Shown here one piece after another: positions 32,558-41,349 of a stretch of DNA of 64,000 nucleotides. The notes beneath the pieces are model-generated. The model had not been told where the DNA came from. It saw only the letters and a list, made by a program, of their open reading frames with translations, and did no database searches. Both the position numbers and the translations under genes were made by a program. Source of the stretch: a virus; the IMG/VR virus record IMGVR_UViG_3300020473_000024, positions 21,012 through 85,011 of that record; one strand, given 5' to 3'. Positions within the stretch are counted from its first letter, which is position 1. Each line of letters starts with the position of its first letter.

Positions 32558-32744
32558 CCTTCCTCCTTGGTGAAAACACCAGCTGACAATCTTTTTCTTC
32601 AACGACTAAAGACTGGCACTCATTGTCTAACAATGGTTGGCAAACAAGCTTATCTTTAGCACTTTGTGTTACAACAGCATAACGGAGGGGCGAATCAAGC
32701 CCCTCCTTGTTAATGTACACTAATGAGTTCTTAGGATATGCCAT
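32550..32744 (-). CDS. hypothetical protein (64 aa)
   Basis: MAYPKNSLVYINKEGLDSPL..., beta-type small protein. GGGGGTAAT precedes ATG 32744, immediately after the NadV-like gene stop at 32746. Unknown function. Confidence 0.62.
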   Translation of the reverse strand: MAYPKNSLVYINKEGLDSPLRYAVVTQSAKDKLVCQPLLDNECQSLVVEEKDCQLVFSPRRKDD

Positions 32745-32745
32745 A

Positions 32746-34377
32746 TTACCCCCAAAGACGTTCTCGAATCTCTTGGAAAGATTGTGTGTTAAAAAGCTCC
32801 CCATCTTTAAAGACTGTCTTCAGAAGCCCTTGTTGCTCTTGCTCTCGTGTTTGTTGATCGAAAAGGGCAATATTCCCATTCTCGTCATAATCTACACGGA
32901 GTAAACCTTTAGCAGACTTTTTAGTACCATCGTCTGTAGCAGGATCTTTAAACAGCTCGTGGGATTGTCCATTCACCTCTGCGTAGGTTGCCTTTACTGC
33001 CATACCAAGAGTATCACGGGTCATGTACTGCATCGTAAAACTACCCACACCAAACACTACATTTGTAGAGGCAAAGCCTTTATCGGCTAATCGCTCACAA
33101 ATCTGCTGGATACGTTCATAGTTCATACTATCCCCGTAGATAAGACCTACACGCTCGTGCAGTACACGATAGCCTTGCTCAGTCTCAGTACCACCGAAGA
33201 TGTCCCACAACACTTCGATTGCACCTTTCACTTCGTGCTCTGCTAACTCTTTTCCAAGAACAGCCTTACCTCTGAAGTTGTTAAGTTCAAACCACTGTCC
33301 GTCTATCTTCACAGCCTCAGGCATCTTAAGAACGTTATTATTGTAGTGATACAAAGCCAAGTCTGCTTCAGTAAATTCCTTGTCACTTGTTGTGTAGCCA
33401 GTAACAATCTTAACAGGATCACCACTATCGGGACGAAATACTGTCTTAGCAATACCCAACTCATTTGGAATACGGTTAAGGATATCCTGTTTCAATTCAA
33501 CTACATACTCAGTTAATACCTTCCAAAAATCAAAAGTGTCTGAGATAACTGATACAATACCCGTAGGGTAGTCTTCTGTAATCCACTTACGCAACATTTC
33601 CAGTTCGCCTCGTACAGCAATACCTGTTGAAGCTAGACTGTGTTCACTCGCTGGAACAGAGGTTGAAATAAATTCATTACTCCAGTGTGATTTATAGTAG
33701 TTAGCAATAAACTGATTAGCTGGAACTGTGTCACTACCATTACTAGATAGTAAGAATGCACTACTACTCTTAGCGGAATCTTGACGGTTAGACATCCCAC
33801 GGAAGCTAAAGTCGTGTAGCTGAAACTCTGTACCGTCAGTAGAGCCTGTTGTGTGAACAGCACACTTATTAACAAGCTTACGGTAGTACCAGATTAAGGT
33901 TGCTACCGTCTGTGCTTTCCAAGTCTCACAGCTCATAATAGTTTCGACAAAGTTGGTCAACCAAGCGAACTGTGGGATAGTGTTCTGAATTGTGTAAGTA
34001 GGCACTTTAATAGGTACTACCATACCTTCTGGTAAAGCCTTAACTTCCAAAGGTAGATAACCTAGGCGGTGTAGCTCTCGGAAGTGTTCTGTCTTCTCGT
34101 AAGGCATACCATAAACGTCTTTGTAAAAACCTTGCAAGTATCCTACAGCACTATCTTCAGGCATATTGAAGAAAGTGACTGACATTTCTGTTAGGAAAAA
34201 ATCAATAAGCGTGTGTTGCAAGCCGTACACAACGTAGACACCTTCTTTCTCTATCTCTGGGATAGGTAGCCACTTCTCACTACGAGGGGTCATGTTAGAA
34301 TAGATCAAGGTTGTTCCATTCTCCATAAAACCTTTATGAGATAGTTTGTAGCTGTCGGTTTGAATCATACCGTTCAT
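32746..34377 (-). CDS. nicotinamide phosphoribosyltransferase-like (NadV / Namat)
   Basis: 543 aa. Family motifs seen in order: QTDSYKLSH at the start, LHDFSFRGMS, SVPASEHS, SVISDTFDFW and FRPDSGDPVKI. NAMPT/NadV joins nicotinamide to PRPP to form NMN. In phage NAD+ reconstitution systems (NARP1) a homologue instead uses ADP-ribose pyrophosphate and makes NAD+ directly. The partner gene just upstream encodes a Prs-like kinase, which fits either scheme. GGAGGAG before ATG 34377 sets the start. Confidence 0.92.
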   Translation of the reverse strand: MNGMIQTDSYKLSHKGFMENGTTLIYSNMTPRSEKWLPIPEIEKEGVYVVYGLQHTLIDFFLTEMSVTFFNMPEDSAVGYLQGFYKDVYGMPYEKTEHFRELHRLGYLPLEVKALPEGMVVPIKVPTYTIQNTIPQFAWLTNFVETIMSCETWKAQTVATLIWYYRKLVNKCAVHTTGSTDGTEFQLHDFSFRGMSNRQDSAKSSSAFLLSSNGSDTVPANQFIANYYKSHWSNEFISTSVPASEHSLASTGIAVRGELEMLRKWITEDYPTGIVSVISDTFDFWKVLTEYVVELKQDILNRIPNELGIAKTVFRPDSGDPVKIVTGYTTSDKEFTEADLALYHYNNNVLKMPEAVKIDGQWFELNNFRGKAVLGKELAEHEVKGAIEVLWDIFGGTETEQGYRVLHERVGLIYGDSMNYERIQQICERLADKGFASTNVVFGVGSFTMQYMTRDTLGMAVKATYAEVNGQSHELFKDPATDDGTKKSAKGLLRVDYDENGNIALFDQQTREQEQQGLLKTVFKDGELFNTQSFQEIRERLWG

Positions 34378-34378
34378 G

Positions 34379-35248
34379 TTATTCTCCTCCATTAAAATCA
34401 TCGATATCTTTTAGGCTAATATAATTAGCCACTGTTTGTTCACAATATATATTGTCTACCAAACCTTTGAAGATGTCAAGACCTTTTGAAAAGATTCCGT
34501 GTGTTACGTATAAAGAAACAGAGTTAGCTCCAGCCTCTTTAAGGGCTTCAGCACATTTCAAAAAGGTCATACCTCCATCACAGATATCATCGGTAATCAA
34601 AATATCTTTCCCCAATACAATCTCAGGACTCTCAAGCTTGAATCCAGTGATCCAGCCCGTAGAAACATCCCGTTCTTTCTCACAAAAAGTAACAGGCACT
34701 TGGAACACAAAACCGTTCTGAAGTGTTTTATCTACAGCTCCTTTATCTGGTGCTACAAACAAACAACTTTCTTTTTTAATCAAGTCAGAAAGACTTTCAT
34801 TTCTACGGCAAGTATTAAGTAGACAGTCATATTGGCTAATCTCCTCAATCATATTCCTGACCATCACATCTTCTTTAACCACATCGCTATGAAGATCTTT
34901 GCACAGTATTTTATCAAAACTCGTTGTCCAAAGACACTGAATAAACACTTGTAAAGGGGCTACCATCCCTTCTTCAAAAGGTCGATCTGCCCTAGCATGA
35001 GGAAAGTAAGGTAGGTTAAGCTTTCGCTCCACAGTGGAAGATATATTAGCCTTTACAAGAATTTCATCTACCACTTCGATTATATTGGAGTAGCTTGCTA
35101 CTGGTGTATCTGGGGAGATGGTGAGGCAAACATAATTCTCCAGATTTTCTAAAGCTTCCTTATCGATCTGGATATTAAAACCACCGTCACTGAACTCTAT
35201 AAATTTAGTGGAGATTTCTTTATTATCCCCTATAACCTGAATAGTCAT
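34379..35248 (-). CDS. ribose-phosphate pyrophosphokinase-like (Prs / Adps)
   Basis: 289 aa, slightly shorter than bacterial Prs (about 315). Seen: LPYFPHARADR (substrate/ATP loop), VAPDKGAVDK and the PRPP-type loop ILITDDICDGGMTF. Family role: transfer of pyrophosphate from ATP to the 5-phosphoribose C1; in NARP1 the Adps enzyme pyrophosphorylates ADP-ribose. The sequence alone cannot separate the two. It ends 1 nt before the NadV-like gene, so the two are co-expressed. Confidence 0.88.
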   Translation of the reverse strand: MTIQVIGDNKEISTKFIEFSDGGFNIQIDKEALENLENYVCLTISPDTPVASYSNIIEVVDEILVKANISSTVERKLNLPYFPHARADRPFEEGMVAPLQVFIQCLWTTSFDKILCKDLHSDVVKEDVMVRNMIEEISQYDCLLNTCRRNESLSDLIKKESCLFVAPDKGAVDKTLQNGFVFQVPVTFCEKERDVSTGWITGFKLESPEIVLGKDILITDDICDGGMTFLKCAEALKEAGANSVSLYVTHGIFSKGLDIFKGLVDNIYCEQTVANYISLKDIDDFNGGE

Positions 35249-35781
35249 ACATCCTCCAATTTGAGTTTCTTAATAACCTCTTCTCTTTGCCAAGGCAGAT
35301 ACAAATTATACCAAGGCACTGAATATTGTTTAGCTAGTTGAACAGCTGTATTAGTTCCACCCTCTACTCCATCTTTAGTGGGAGGAGACCAGCATATTAA
35401 CACACGAGAAGGTGTTTGTAAATCATCTCCTAGCACTTGGTAGACATTACGAGCGTGAAACTTTAAAAAAGTTCCCTTTAAATTATCCCCTAAAGGGTGT
35501 ACGCTCCTAGCAATATAGATAGCTTCTTCGTAGTTATCGAAAGTAGAAGGATCTACATGGAATCTATCTACACTGAAGCCATTAAAACCTACCCAAGGGA
35601 GGTAAGACCTAAAACTTTGCTCAGATATACCACCTTCTTCGAAAGCTAAGTCGCTCCCATCAGCGCTACCGCTTCTACCCTTATAGCCCCATCGAGCAAG
35701 CTGTACAGCTATCTTTGTTTGTAATTCCATGATCTCTGGTGGAGTTTTTCTACTGCCTACTCCAGTGTAAAATAAATCCAT
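35245..35781 (-). CDS. SLOG-superfamily-like protein (178 aa)
   Basis: MDLFYTGVGSRKTPPEIMEL then RSGSADGSDLAFE and VEGGTNTAVQLAKQYSVPWY. This GxGSR...SGGA+GxD...GGTxxA layout is typical of DprA/LOG (SLOG) Rossmann-like proteins, which bind nucleotides or ADP-ribose-type ligands. It overlaps the Prs-like gene by 4 nt. Start at 35781 by GGAGGTGGT. A link to NAD-derived signals is inference from position. Confidence 0.72.
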   Translation of the reverse strand: MDLFYTGVGSRKTPPEIMELQTKIAVQLARWGYKGRSGSADGSDLAFEEGGISEQSFRSYLPWVGFNGFSVDRFHVDPSTFDNYEEAIYIARSVHPLGDNLKGTFLKFHARNVYQVLGDDLQTPSRVLICWSPPTKDGVEGGTNTAVQLAKQYSVPWYNLYLPWQREEVIKKLKLEDV

Positions 35782-35789
35782 ACCACCTC

Positions 35790-36380
35790 CTAAACTATCC
35801 ACATCAACCTAGAGGTAAGCCCCATGTTATTCTGGTCAAATTCAAACCAGCTGTAGGCAACACTGTTTGCTGTCGGCTCTAAACTTATATCACCACTTTC
35901 GTCAATAACCCCTTTAGGGCAACTGACTCTGAACCCGAACTGATACATGGACTTAAGATCCCACTCTTTAGAGTCAAATTTACTAGCCCTTCCATTACTC
36001 TCTATTGTGGTCATCCTATTAAACATAAGTAGATTTGAGCACAAGCTAAGGGCTTTGTCCACAAACTCTTTCGTTAGCTTAAAAGGTGGGTTAAAGATAA
36101 TGCACTCAACATCCTCTGGTATATCTTCCAATTCCAGAAAATTCGTCACCTTATCCAGCTTACCTGTATAATCTACCAAATCATACCTGTACACTTTCTT
36201 CCCTTTACTCTCTAAGAAATCGGAGATAGCTCCCAGACCATCACAAGGGTCTAGAAAGACATCAAACTGGTCTATAACTGATCGGTATTGTTCGTAGAAG
36301 GATTCTAAAGCAACAGGAGGGGTGATATAAAGATCGTCCCCTCCTTTGCTCACATCCCTCTTTGTGTTAGGGCTTGCCAT
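35790..36380 (-). CDS. DNA adenine methyltransferase-like protein (196 aa)
   Basis: FLDPCDGLGAISDFLESKGK (SAM-binding motif I) and CIIFNPPFKLT (NPPF, catalytic motif of N6-amino methyltransferases). Such short phage enzymes are often called phage-type adenine methylases or pseudo-methylases. The start ATG overlaps the previous stop (TAATG) and its ribosome site lies in a GGAG/CTCC hairpin, so it is probably translated by coupling. Second methylase-like gene of the window. Confidence 0.72.
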   Translation of the reverse strand: MASPNTKRDVSKGGDDLYITPPVALESFYEQYRSVIDQFDVFLDPCDGLGAISDFLESKGKKVYRYDLVDYTGKLDKVTNFLELEDIPEDVECIIFNPPFKLTKEFVDKALSLCSNLLMFNRMTTIESNGRASKFDSKEWDLKSMYQFGFRVSCPKGVIDESGDISLEPTANSVAYSWFEFDQNNMGLTSRLMWIV

Positions 36381-36793
36381 TAGTGGAGCTGACCTCCTCC
36401 ATTACCGTTAGGCGTGATGGCTTGCTCCAACTCTGCCAGAAGGTCATCAATAGGCGACTTAATAGCCTCCACTTGAGCGTTAGCTTCAGATGTTAAATCA
36501 ATAGCGTAGTCAAGCTTCTTCGCAGGATCAGTAAGATCTAGCGCGAGTGTGCAGTTAATTACAACAACACCCTCCTCCACATCTTCTTCAATAACATCGA
36601 AAATGAAGTGAATACCCCGAAAGTAAGGCAAGCTCTCACTTTGTTGAAGAGTGTCTTTAGCTACGCTTTCAACCACCTCGGTGAGTTCAGAGAAGCTCAC
36701 AGGGCGCTGTGACTCAGTGCGGTTGGAGTTGATTACTTCAACAGCCTTCTGGACTGAACGGCGATCATATACTACTAAAAATTTCTTAAACAT
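36380..36793 (-). CDS. hypothetical protein (137 aa)
   Basis: MFKKFLVVYDRRSVQKAVEV... alpha/beta protein with NGNGGGQLH tail. GGAGATATT before the ATG. Between the RNA kinase and a methylase-like gene. No family recognised. Confidence 0.66.
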   Translation of the reverse strand: MFKKFLVVYDRRSVQKAVEVINSNRTESQRPVSFSELTEVVESVAKDTLQQSESLPYFRGIHFIFDVIEEDVEEGVVVINCTLALDLTDPAKKLDYAIDLTSEANAQVEAIKSPIDDLLAELEQAITPNGNGGGQLH

Positions 36794-36802
36794 AATATCT
36801 CC

Positions 36803-37747
36803 TTAAAATTCTACGTTATATTTACCTACTTGGATAATATTCGGGATATCCAATAAATCCCACATGCGAACAACCTGAGGTCGATCATCAAACAAAGCAA
36901 TAACATTATACTTGCCACGAACTTGGTTGTCAAATAATTCATACTTAATAATGTCATCTTTTCGACTGTCTTTGGGAGATCGTTGGTAAAGATCCCATTT
37001 AATACCCAGCCGAGCTAAATCGTCTGTGATAATGTTGTCCTCAATCCACTGTGCAGAGGAATCGTAGCAGACTCCATCCCTGCCAGAAAAGAATGTAATA
37101 TGTCCCGTCTTAAGTGCTAGAGCACTCACCATATCGATGACCTCTTGGCGGGGCTTATCTAAATGAACTTTATCCCAATCAAAAGGTTTCCGAACACCAG
37201 TCATATCCGCAACAGTGCCATCTAAGTCCACGATGATAGTATCCTCTAGGAATAGACAATCTTCGTAGGGCTTGATTTTATTTCCACCAATAGTACCAAA
37301 TTGTTGCATAAAACGCTTGTATTGACTCCAAAGAAGACTTTCTGGTAAACCGCCCTCACGCTGTGCATTCCGTTTGACAAGTGTTTCCCAGCTTTCTTGG
37401 AAATATTTATACTCCACTTCATAGCCGTTCTCTTCAGCCCAACTCTCCCATTTACCTCGGATGGCTGGGCTGAGGTTCGTGTCAGAAATAATAATGTTAT
37501 GCTGTAGTACAGAGGCATCAAAAGCCTTTTGATCGACCACTTTTGTAACACGTTTTTCATTACTATTGTTGAACTTGTACTTTGTCCAATCCCGAACACC
37601 ATTGTTAAACAAAGCAAAGCGAATATCATCACGGTTGAGATTGACCCACTTAGGGTCTCCTTGCAGGGCTTGTTCTAAGATATACTCTTCAGCCCATTTT
37701 GTCTTACCAGAGCTGGACGCTCCTACAGTCATAATTAATTTAAGCAT
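36803..37747 (-). CDS. pseT: polynucleotide 5'-kinase / 3'-phosphatase (T4 Pnkp-like)
   Basis: 314 aa, about the size of T4 Pnkp (301). N-terminal kinase domain with P-loop TVGASSSGKTK (residues 7-17). C-terminal HAD phosphatase with IIVDLDGTVAD (DxDGT at 174-178), then FFSGRDG and ALFDDRP. It converts 5'-OH and 2',3'-phosphate RNA ends into ligatable 5'-phosphate and 3'-OH. The RNA ligase gene directly upstream overlaps by 1 nt, so the pair forms an RNA repair cassette. Confidence 0.93.
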   Translation of the reverse strand: MLKLIMTVGASSSGKTKWAEEYILEQALQGDPKWVNLNRDDIRFALFNNGVRDWTKYKFNNSNEKRVTKVVDQKAFDASVLQHNIIISDTNLSPAIRGKWESWAEENGYEVEYKYFQESWETLVKRNAQREGGLPESLLWSQYKRFMQQFGTIGGNKIKPYEDCLFLEDTIIVDLDGTVADMTGVRKPFDWDKVHLDKPRQEVIDMVSALALKTGHITFFSGRDGVCYDSSAQWIEDNIITDDLARLGIKWDLYQRSPKDSRKDDIIKYELFDNQVRGKYNVIALFDDRPQVVRMWDLLDIPNIIQVGKYNVEF

Positions 37748-39042
37748 TAACTAGAATCCTCCATATCAACGTTGTTTTCTCTATAAATGCCCTCCAAAAT
37801 TTTAAAAGGGATAGACTTATTCTTATAGAACTTCGGCACTAACGTCTCTCCATCTACACGAATCACAACACCCTCGCTAATGTGGGATGGGTCTCGATAG
37901 TCCTCACAAAGGTTATCTTCACGCTCTGTTAATACGTCTACCACATTCATTAAACTGTCAGAGTCTCCTCGGTAAACAAAAGGCTCTACTAGATCAAGAG
38001 TAGATTCAATACCACGGTCTTCACACCAACGTTTGAATTGACTTTGTGTTAAATCAATTTCTGTGCCATCGATGGACGTGATTGTCACACGATAAGCATA
38101 AAACTTATACTCATCTGGGAGGCAGTTATAAGTGTAAGTAATCTCTTTACCATACTTCTTAGTGAACTGCTTATCCTTTAGTTTAGTTACGTCATGCGTA
38201 CCCATAATAGGTTTACCATTAGCAAAGCCTACAATCTCTCCATACACAGTAACACCTCGGTTAAGGAAGGGTTTTAGTTGCTCTAAAATCTCAAAGCGGA
38301 AGCCTTCATTACCGTGAAATCCTTCTTTATCTTTTTGAGAATTTTTAAGAACAACCCTGCGTGTCCCTGCTACATAATCCCACTCCTGAGTCTCGAAAAT
38401 AGGAACAACCTTATTTACAAGACGTTTCCACCAAGGTAATTCTTTCTCAACTAAGGTGTGGCTATAACGAGCCGATGTTCCATGACCTTTTGCTTGAATA
38501 CTAATAATAGAGCCAGCTGGAATGCGATCAACATGATACTTGAATTGATCAGTATCAACGTGTTGATGAAATAAAGGTGTTTCTTGCTTCTTACGCGCTT
38601 TTGTCCTTTGATTTGCTTGGGCTTTTTTAGTGCGAGGGTTGATATACTTCTGAGCAATAGGCACTCCATTTAGTTCTTCAAACATCATGCCTAACTCTAA
38701 CTTACTGATATCATACCCTGTAAAATGGAAGGACTCTAACCCAGCAAAGTAACCACACGACTTAACACCTAAGAAAGGTTGTGCGCGTACCCTGCGGTTA
38801 TCTTCAAAGAATCCCTTAGCCTTTGGGTTTTTGTTGTTTTCACTGTTACGATACAGCCCATTATCACTAACATAATCGTGAGATAGTTGAGTCTCAGCTG
38901 GGAAGTACACACCTAAGTCTCCCTCTTTAGCTGTCTTGGATACGATAACAGGCTCACCAAGTACATAAGCTACTTGGATGTTATCTGCTTTTTCAATCTG
39001 TTCTGTTTTTGCAATCTTAGCAATAATACCACAGTAGTTCAT
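37747..39042 (-). CDS. RNA ligase (DraRnl/Rnl5-like)
   Basis: 431 aa. An N-terminal module (MNYCGIIAKIAKTEQIEKAD...LGVYFPAETQLS) resembles the OB-type domain of Deinococcus-type RNA ligases. Nucleotidyltransferase motifs: QAKGHGTSARY with active Lys185, TVYGEIVG (motif III), EGVVIRVDG (motif IV) and IPFKILEG (motif V). Joins RNA ends, including nicks in duplexes. TAGGAGG before ATG 39042 sets the start. It starts right after a terminator and is followed by Pnkp. Confidence 0.9.
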   Translation of the reverse strand: MNYCGIIAKIAKTEQIEKADNIQVAYVLGEPVIVSKTAKEGDLGVYFPAETQLSHDYVSDNGLYRNSENNKNPKAKGFFEDNRRVRAQPFLGVKSCGYFAGLESFHFTGYDISKLELGMMFEELNGVPIAQKYINPRTKKAQANQRTKARKKQETPLFHQHVDTDQFKYHVDRIPAGSIISIQAKGHGTSARYSHTLVEKELPWWKRLVNKVVPIFETQEWDYVAGTRRVVLKNSQKDKEGFHGNEGFRFEILEQLKPFLNRGVTVYGEIVGFANGKPIMGTHDVTKLKDKQFTKKYGKEITYTYNCLPDEYKFYAYRVTITSIDGTEIDLTQSQFKRWCEDRGIESTLDLVEPFVYRGDSDSLMNVVDVLTEREDNLCEDYRDPSHISEGVVIRVDGETLVPKFYKNKSIPFKILEGIYRENNVDMEDSS

Positions 39043-39065
39043 TAAAATACCTCCTAAATTTAGAC

Positions 39066-39100
39066 AATAAAAAGCCATGTACCCAAAAGGATACACGGCT
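39066..39100 (-). terminator. rho-independent terminator (leftward)
   Basis: Minus-strand stem AGCCGTGTA / TACATGGCT with about 10-nt loop, then TTTTTATTG. It separates the ClpP-PhoH-endolysin transcript from the RNA ligase-Pnkp genes. Confidence 0.85.
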
Positions 39101-39112
39101 TAACTAGGATTG

Positions 39113-39718
39113 TCAACTATTATTTTCTTTTAATTCCTCAGAATCAGATTCTTCTAAGGAGTTCAGCTTATTACGCTTCTCAAGCCTTTCAACGATTTCC
39201 TCAGCGTCCATCCACATATCATGTCCATCTAACACTTTGTCAATCTCTTCTAGTGTTAAAAAGTTATGGTAGTAGTCAAGGTAGCATTTACGTAAGTGTT
39301 TACGAGAGAAGTCTACTTGTTTATTTAGTTTAGCGCTACTATCTAAGACTCCATAAGTGCTCTCATGTATCATAAGAGAGCTATTAGGGGCTATAACATG
39401 CTGATCTGCCTGTAAGAATAAAGCCCCTGCCGCAGAATAAGCATTACCTTCTAAATATCCTACTGTGGTTGCCTCTGTACCCCGTATGTTATTAATTAAT
39501 TGGATAAGAGTATCTAAACGACCTCCTCCAGAGTTGATGTGCATCTTAATAACATCGTTAGGGGTGGCATTTCGATAAATAGTGAAGTCTTCTCTGTATT
39601 CAGAAGGACTTCCTATATCCCCGTCATACTCAACACTGTAAAGGAAAGCATAAGGCGTTTTATTGATTCTTTTAGCCTCTTGTACGCCTAAGGATAAAAT
39701 ATCCTCCAATTCTTCCAT
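39113..39718 (-). CDS. ClpP-like serine protease
   Basis: 201 aa, normal ClpP length. NSGGGRLDTLIQLINNI (oxyanion region), GNAYSAAGALFL with the nucleophilic Ser and MIHESTYG with the catalytic His; an Asp follows near LDGHD. Separate from the head maturation protease at 50.8 kb, so it probably acts in protein turnover or a phage-specific cleavage. Its start overlaps the PhoH stop (TGATG). Confidence 0.85.
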   Translation of the reverse strand: MEELEDILSLGVQEAKRINKTPYAFLYSVEYDGDIGSPSEYREDFTIYRNATPNDVIKMHINSGGGRLDTLIQLINNIRGTEATTVGYLEGNAYSAAGALFLQADQHVIAPNSSLMIHESTYGVLDSSAKLNKQVDFSRKHLRKCYLDYYHNFLTLEEIDKVLDGHDMWMDAEEIVERLEKRNKLNSLEESDSEELKENNS

Positions 39719-40476
39719 CAGTCCTCCATATAAATATCTGTTATAAACTTAGATAAATCACTACGCATGTTATGACTACTATCCATTTCAATATAACCCA
39801 CTGTGTCTCTATATTTACTGAACCTCACACCGTGGTCTTCGTAAGTCACCCTATGCACTAAGTCAGCAAGACCATCTTTTCTGTGTGATACTGAGTACCT
39901 TTGTCGAGAATCACCAACAACAACAACCTTACTACCAACACCAGCCCTTTCCATACATAGCTTGAGAGTTTGAGGAGACATTGTTTGTGCCTCTTCGATT
40001 ATAATAAGTGTGTCATCTATCGTGCTACCTAAGAGGTAGTTCGGGACGTCTATTACTATGTTAAAGTTAGACATATCATTTTCCAACTTGTTTGCTGGCA
40101 TAAACTGAAGGAACAGTTTTTTCATACTTTCAATATGAGCTGTAAGTTTATCTTTTTTATCCCCTGACAAGAACCCAATCTTATCGTCCCCAGCTTCGGT
40201 AGGGTTCTTAATAAGCATCACCTTTCTATAAACCCCTTCCTTATAATCACACAGGGCTTTATAGATAACCGTACTACTTTTACCACAACCACTAGGGGCA
40301 TTAACTATAACAAGCTCTTTATCATTGATAGCTTCCACAATATCTTGTTGCCGACCTTCAGGGCAATACCAAGATAAATCCCAACCTGTGTTCTTACTTA
40401 AGTCTCTCAACTGACCCTCTGCCTCTTTTCTCTTTTGAGTTCTTTTCCTATTTCTACCACCGCTAGGTTTACCCAT
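39718..40476 (-). CDS. phoH: PhoH-like ATPase
   Basis: 252 aa. Basic N-terminus (GRNRKRTQKRKE), Walker A NAPSGCGKSS, LIIIEEAQTM (Walker B) and VVVVGDSRQRYSV, the standard PhoH/SF1-like core. PhoH is common in phages; a role in RNA metabolism has been proposed. Here it lies among RNA repair, ClpP and tRNA genes. AGGAGACTT precedes the ATG. Confidence 0.9.
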   Translation of the reverse strand: MGKPSGGRNRKRTQKRKEAEGQLRDLSKNTGWDLSWYCPEGRQQDIVEAINDKELVIVNAPSGCGKSSTVIYKALCDYKEGVYRKVMLIKNPTEAGDDKIGFLSGDKKDKLTAHIESMKKLFLQFMPANKLENDMSNFNIVIDVPNYLLGSTIDDTLIIIEEAQTMSPQTLKLCMERAGVGSKVVVVGDSRQRYSVSHRKDGLADLVHRVTYEDHGVRFSKYRDTVGYIEMDSSHNMRSDLSKFITDIYMED

Positions 40477-40483
40477 AAGTCTC

Positions 40484-41059
40484 CTAAATATCTAAGAAAG
40501 TAGTGCGTTTACGCAACCAACCATATAAGAAGTGTTCATTTTTCTGATTATCTTCTACCAGACTTAAATAATACTCACCCTGTACAGAGTTTAACAGGTT
40601 AAATAAGATCTTCTCTCCTTCTTGGCTACCTCTTGATTCCAAGAAGTAAGTAAGGGATGCTTTTGTTCGACTCCCCATAACACCATCTACAACAATATCG
40701 GGATAGTCTCTCTCCTGTCTGTTAAGACCATTTAAACACCTTTGGAGCATCTTAACAGCTGTAGGTGTCCCACAGTTAACCCCAGTATCAAATACTTCTT
40801 TAGTAATAAGTCGAGAGTGAGGGAGGAGTAGGTCGAGATTAGGTTTATAAAAATAAACAGATACATAAATATCTCTAGCTGTAGATAAAGGCAAATCTTT
40901 CATACGCCCTGTGTAACCATACTGCCTTGCGGTTCTTTCGGTTATACCATACTTCGTAGCCCCTCCTGAATCTAAGGGGTCATTAGAATACAAGCCCTCT
41001 TTGTCGATAGTTTCATTTACGAAAAGTTGGACAAACTTAGGGGAACTTTTATAAGACAT
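40484..41059 (-). CDS. endolysin, GH108-type N-acetylmuramidase
   Basis: 191 aa. EGLYSNDPLDSGGATKYGIT near residues 20-40 is the GH108 signature with catalytic Glu, followed by ARQYGYTGRMKDLP and a C-terminal peptidoglycan-binding-like part (DGVMGSRTKASLTYFL). Cuts cell wall for lysis. No signal peptide, so a holin is needed; none is certain in the window. Start at 41059 by GGAGAAGAT; the longer frame would read into tRNA-Lys. Confidence 0.88.
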   Translation of the reverse strand: MSYKSSPKFVQLFVNETIDKEGLYSNDPLDSGGATKYGITERTARQYGYTGRMKDLPLSTARDIYVSVYFYKPNLDLLLPHSRLITKEVFDTGVNCGTPTAVKMLQRCLNGLNRQERDYPDIVVDGVMGSRTKASLTYFLESRGSQEGEKILFNLLNSVQGEYYLSLVEDNQKNEHFLYGWLRKRTTFLDI

Positions 41060-41105
41060 ATCTTCTCCTGTGAGGTGGATTATACCAGTATAAGTATAAG
41101 AAGAG

Positions 41106-41182
41106 TGGTGGGTCGAGAGGGATTTGAACCCCCGATCCACTCGTTAAAAGCGAGTTGCCTTACCAGACTTGGCTATCGACCC
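41106..41182 (-). tRNA. tRNA-Lys (TTT)
   Basis: Full cloverleaf: acceptor GGGTCGA/TCGACCC, anticodon stem ACTCG/CGAGT with loop CTTTTAA, T-loop TTCAAAT, CCA encoded. Last tRNA of the leftward cluster, 46 nt upstream of the endolysin start. Confidence 0.93.
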
Positions 41183-41187
41183 TGATT

Positions 41188-41262
41188 TGGAGCTTGCTGG
41201 GGGTTACGATCCCCCGACCTCTGCTTGGAAGGCAGATATTTTACCAATTAAACTAAGCAAGC
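41188..41262 (-). tRNA. tRNA-Gly (TCC)
   Basis: Acceptor GCTTGCT/AGCAAGC, anticodon loop CTTCCAA, discriminator T, CCA encoded. The T-loop is ATCGTAA: positions 54 and 58 are A and T instead of T and A. Confidence 0.92.
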
Positions 41263-41267
41263 CAATG

Positions 41268-41344
41268 TGGTGCGCCAAGGCGGTTATGATCCGCTCCTAC
41301 TCCTAGTTATGAGCTAGTTGCTTTCCCGATTAAGCTATTGGCGC
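41268..41344 (-). tRNA. tRNA with CAT anticodon (Met elongator or Ile2)
   Basis: Acceptor GCGCCAA/TTGGCGC, anticodon loop CTCATAA, CCA encoded. The anticodon stem begins with an A-G mismatch. T-loop ATCATAA shows the same A54/T58 exchange as tRNA-Gly. Confidence 0.9.
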
Positions 41345-41349
41345 GAAAA

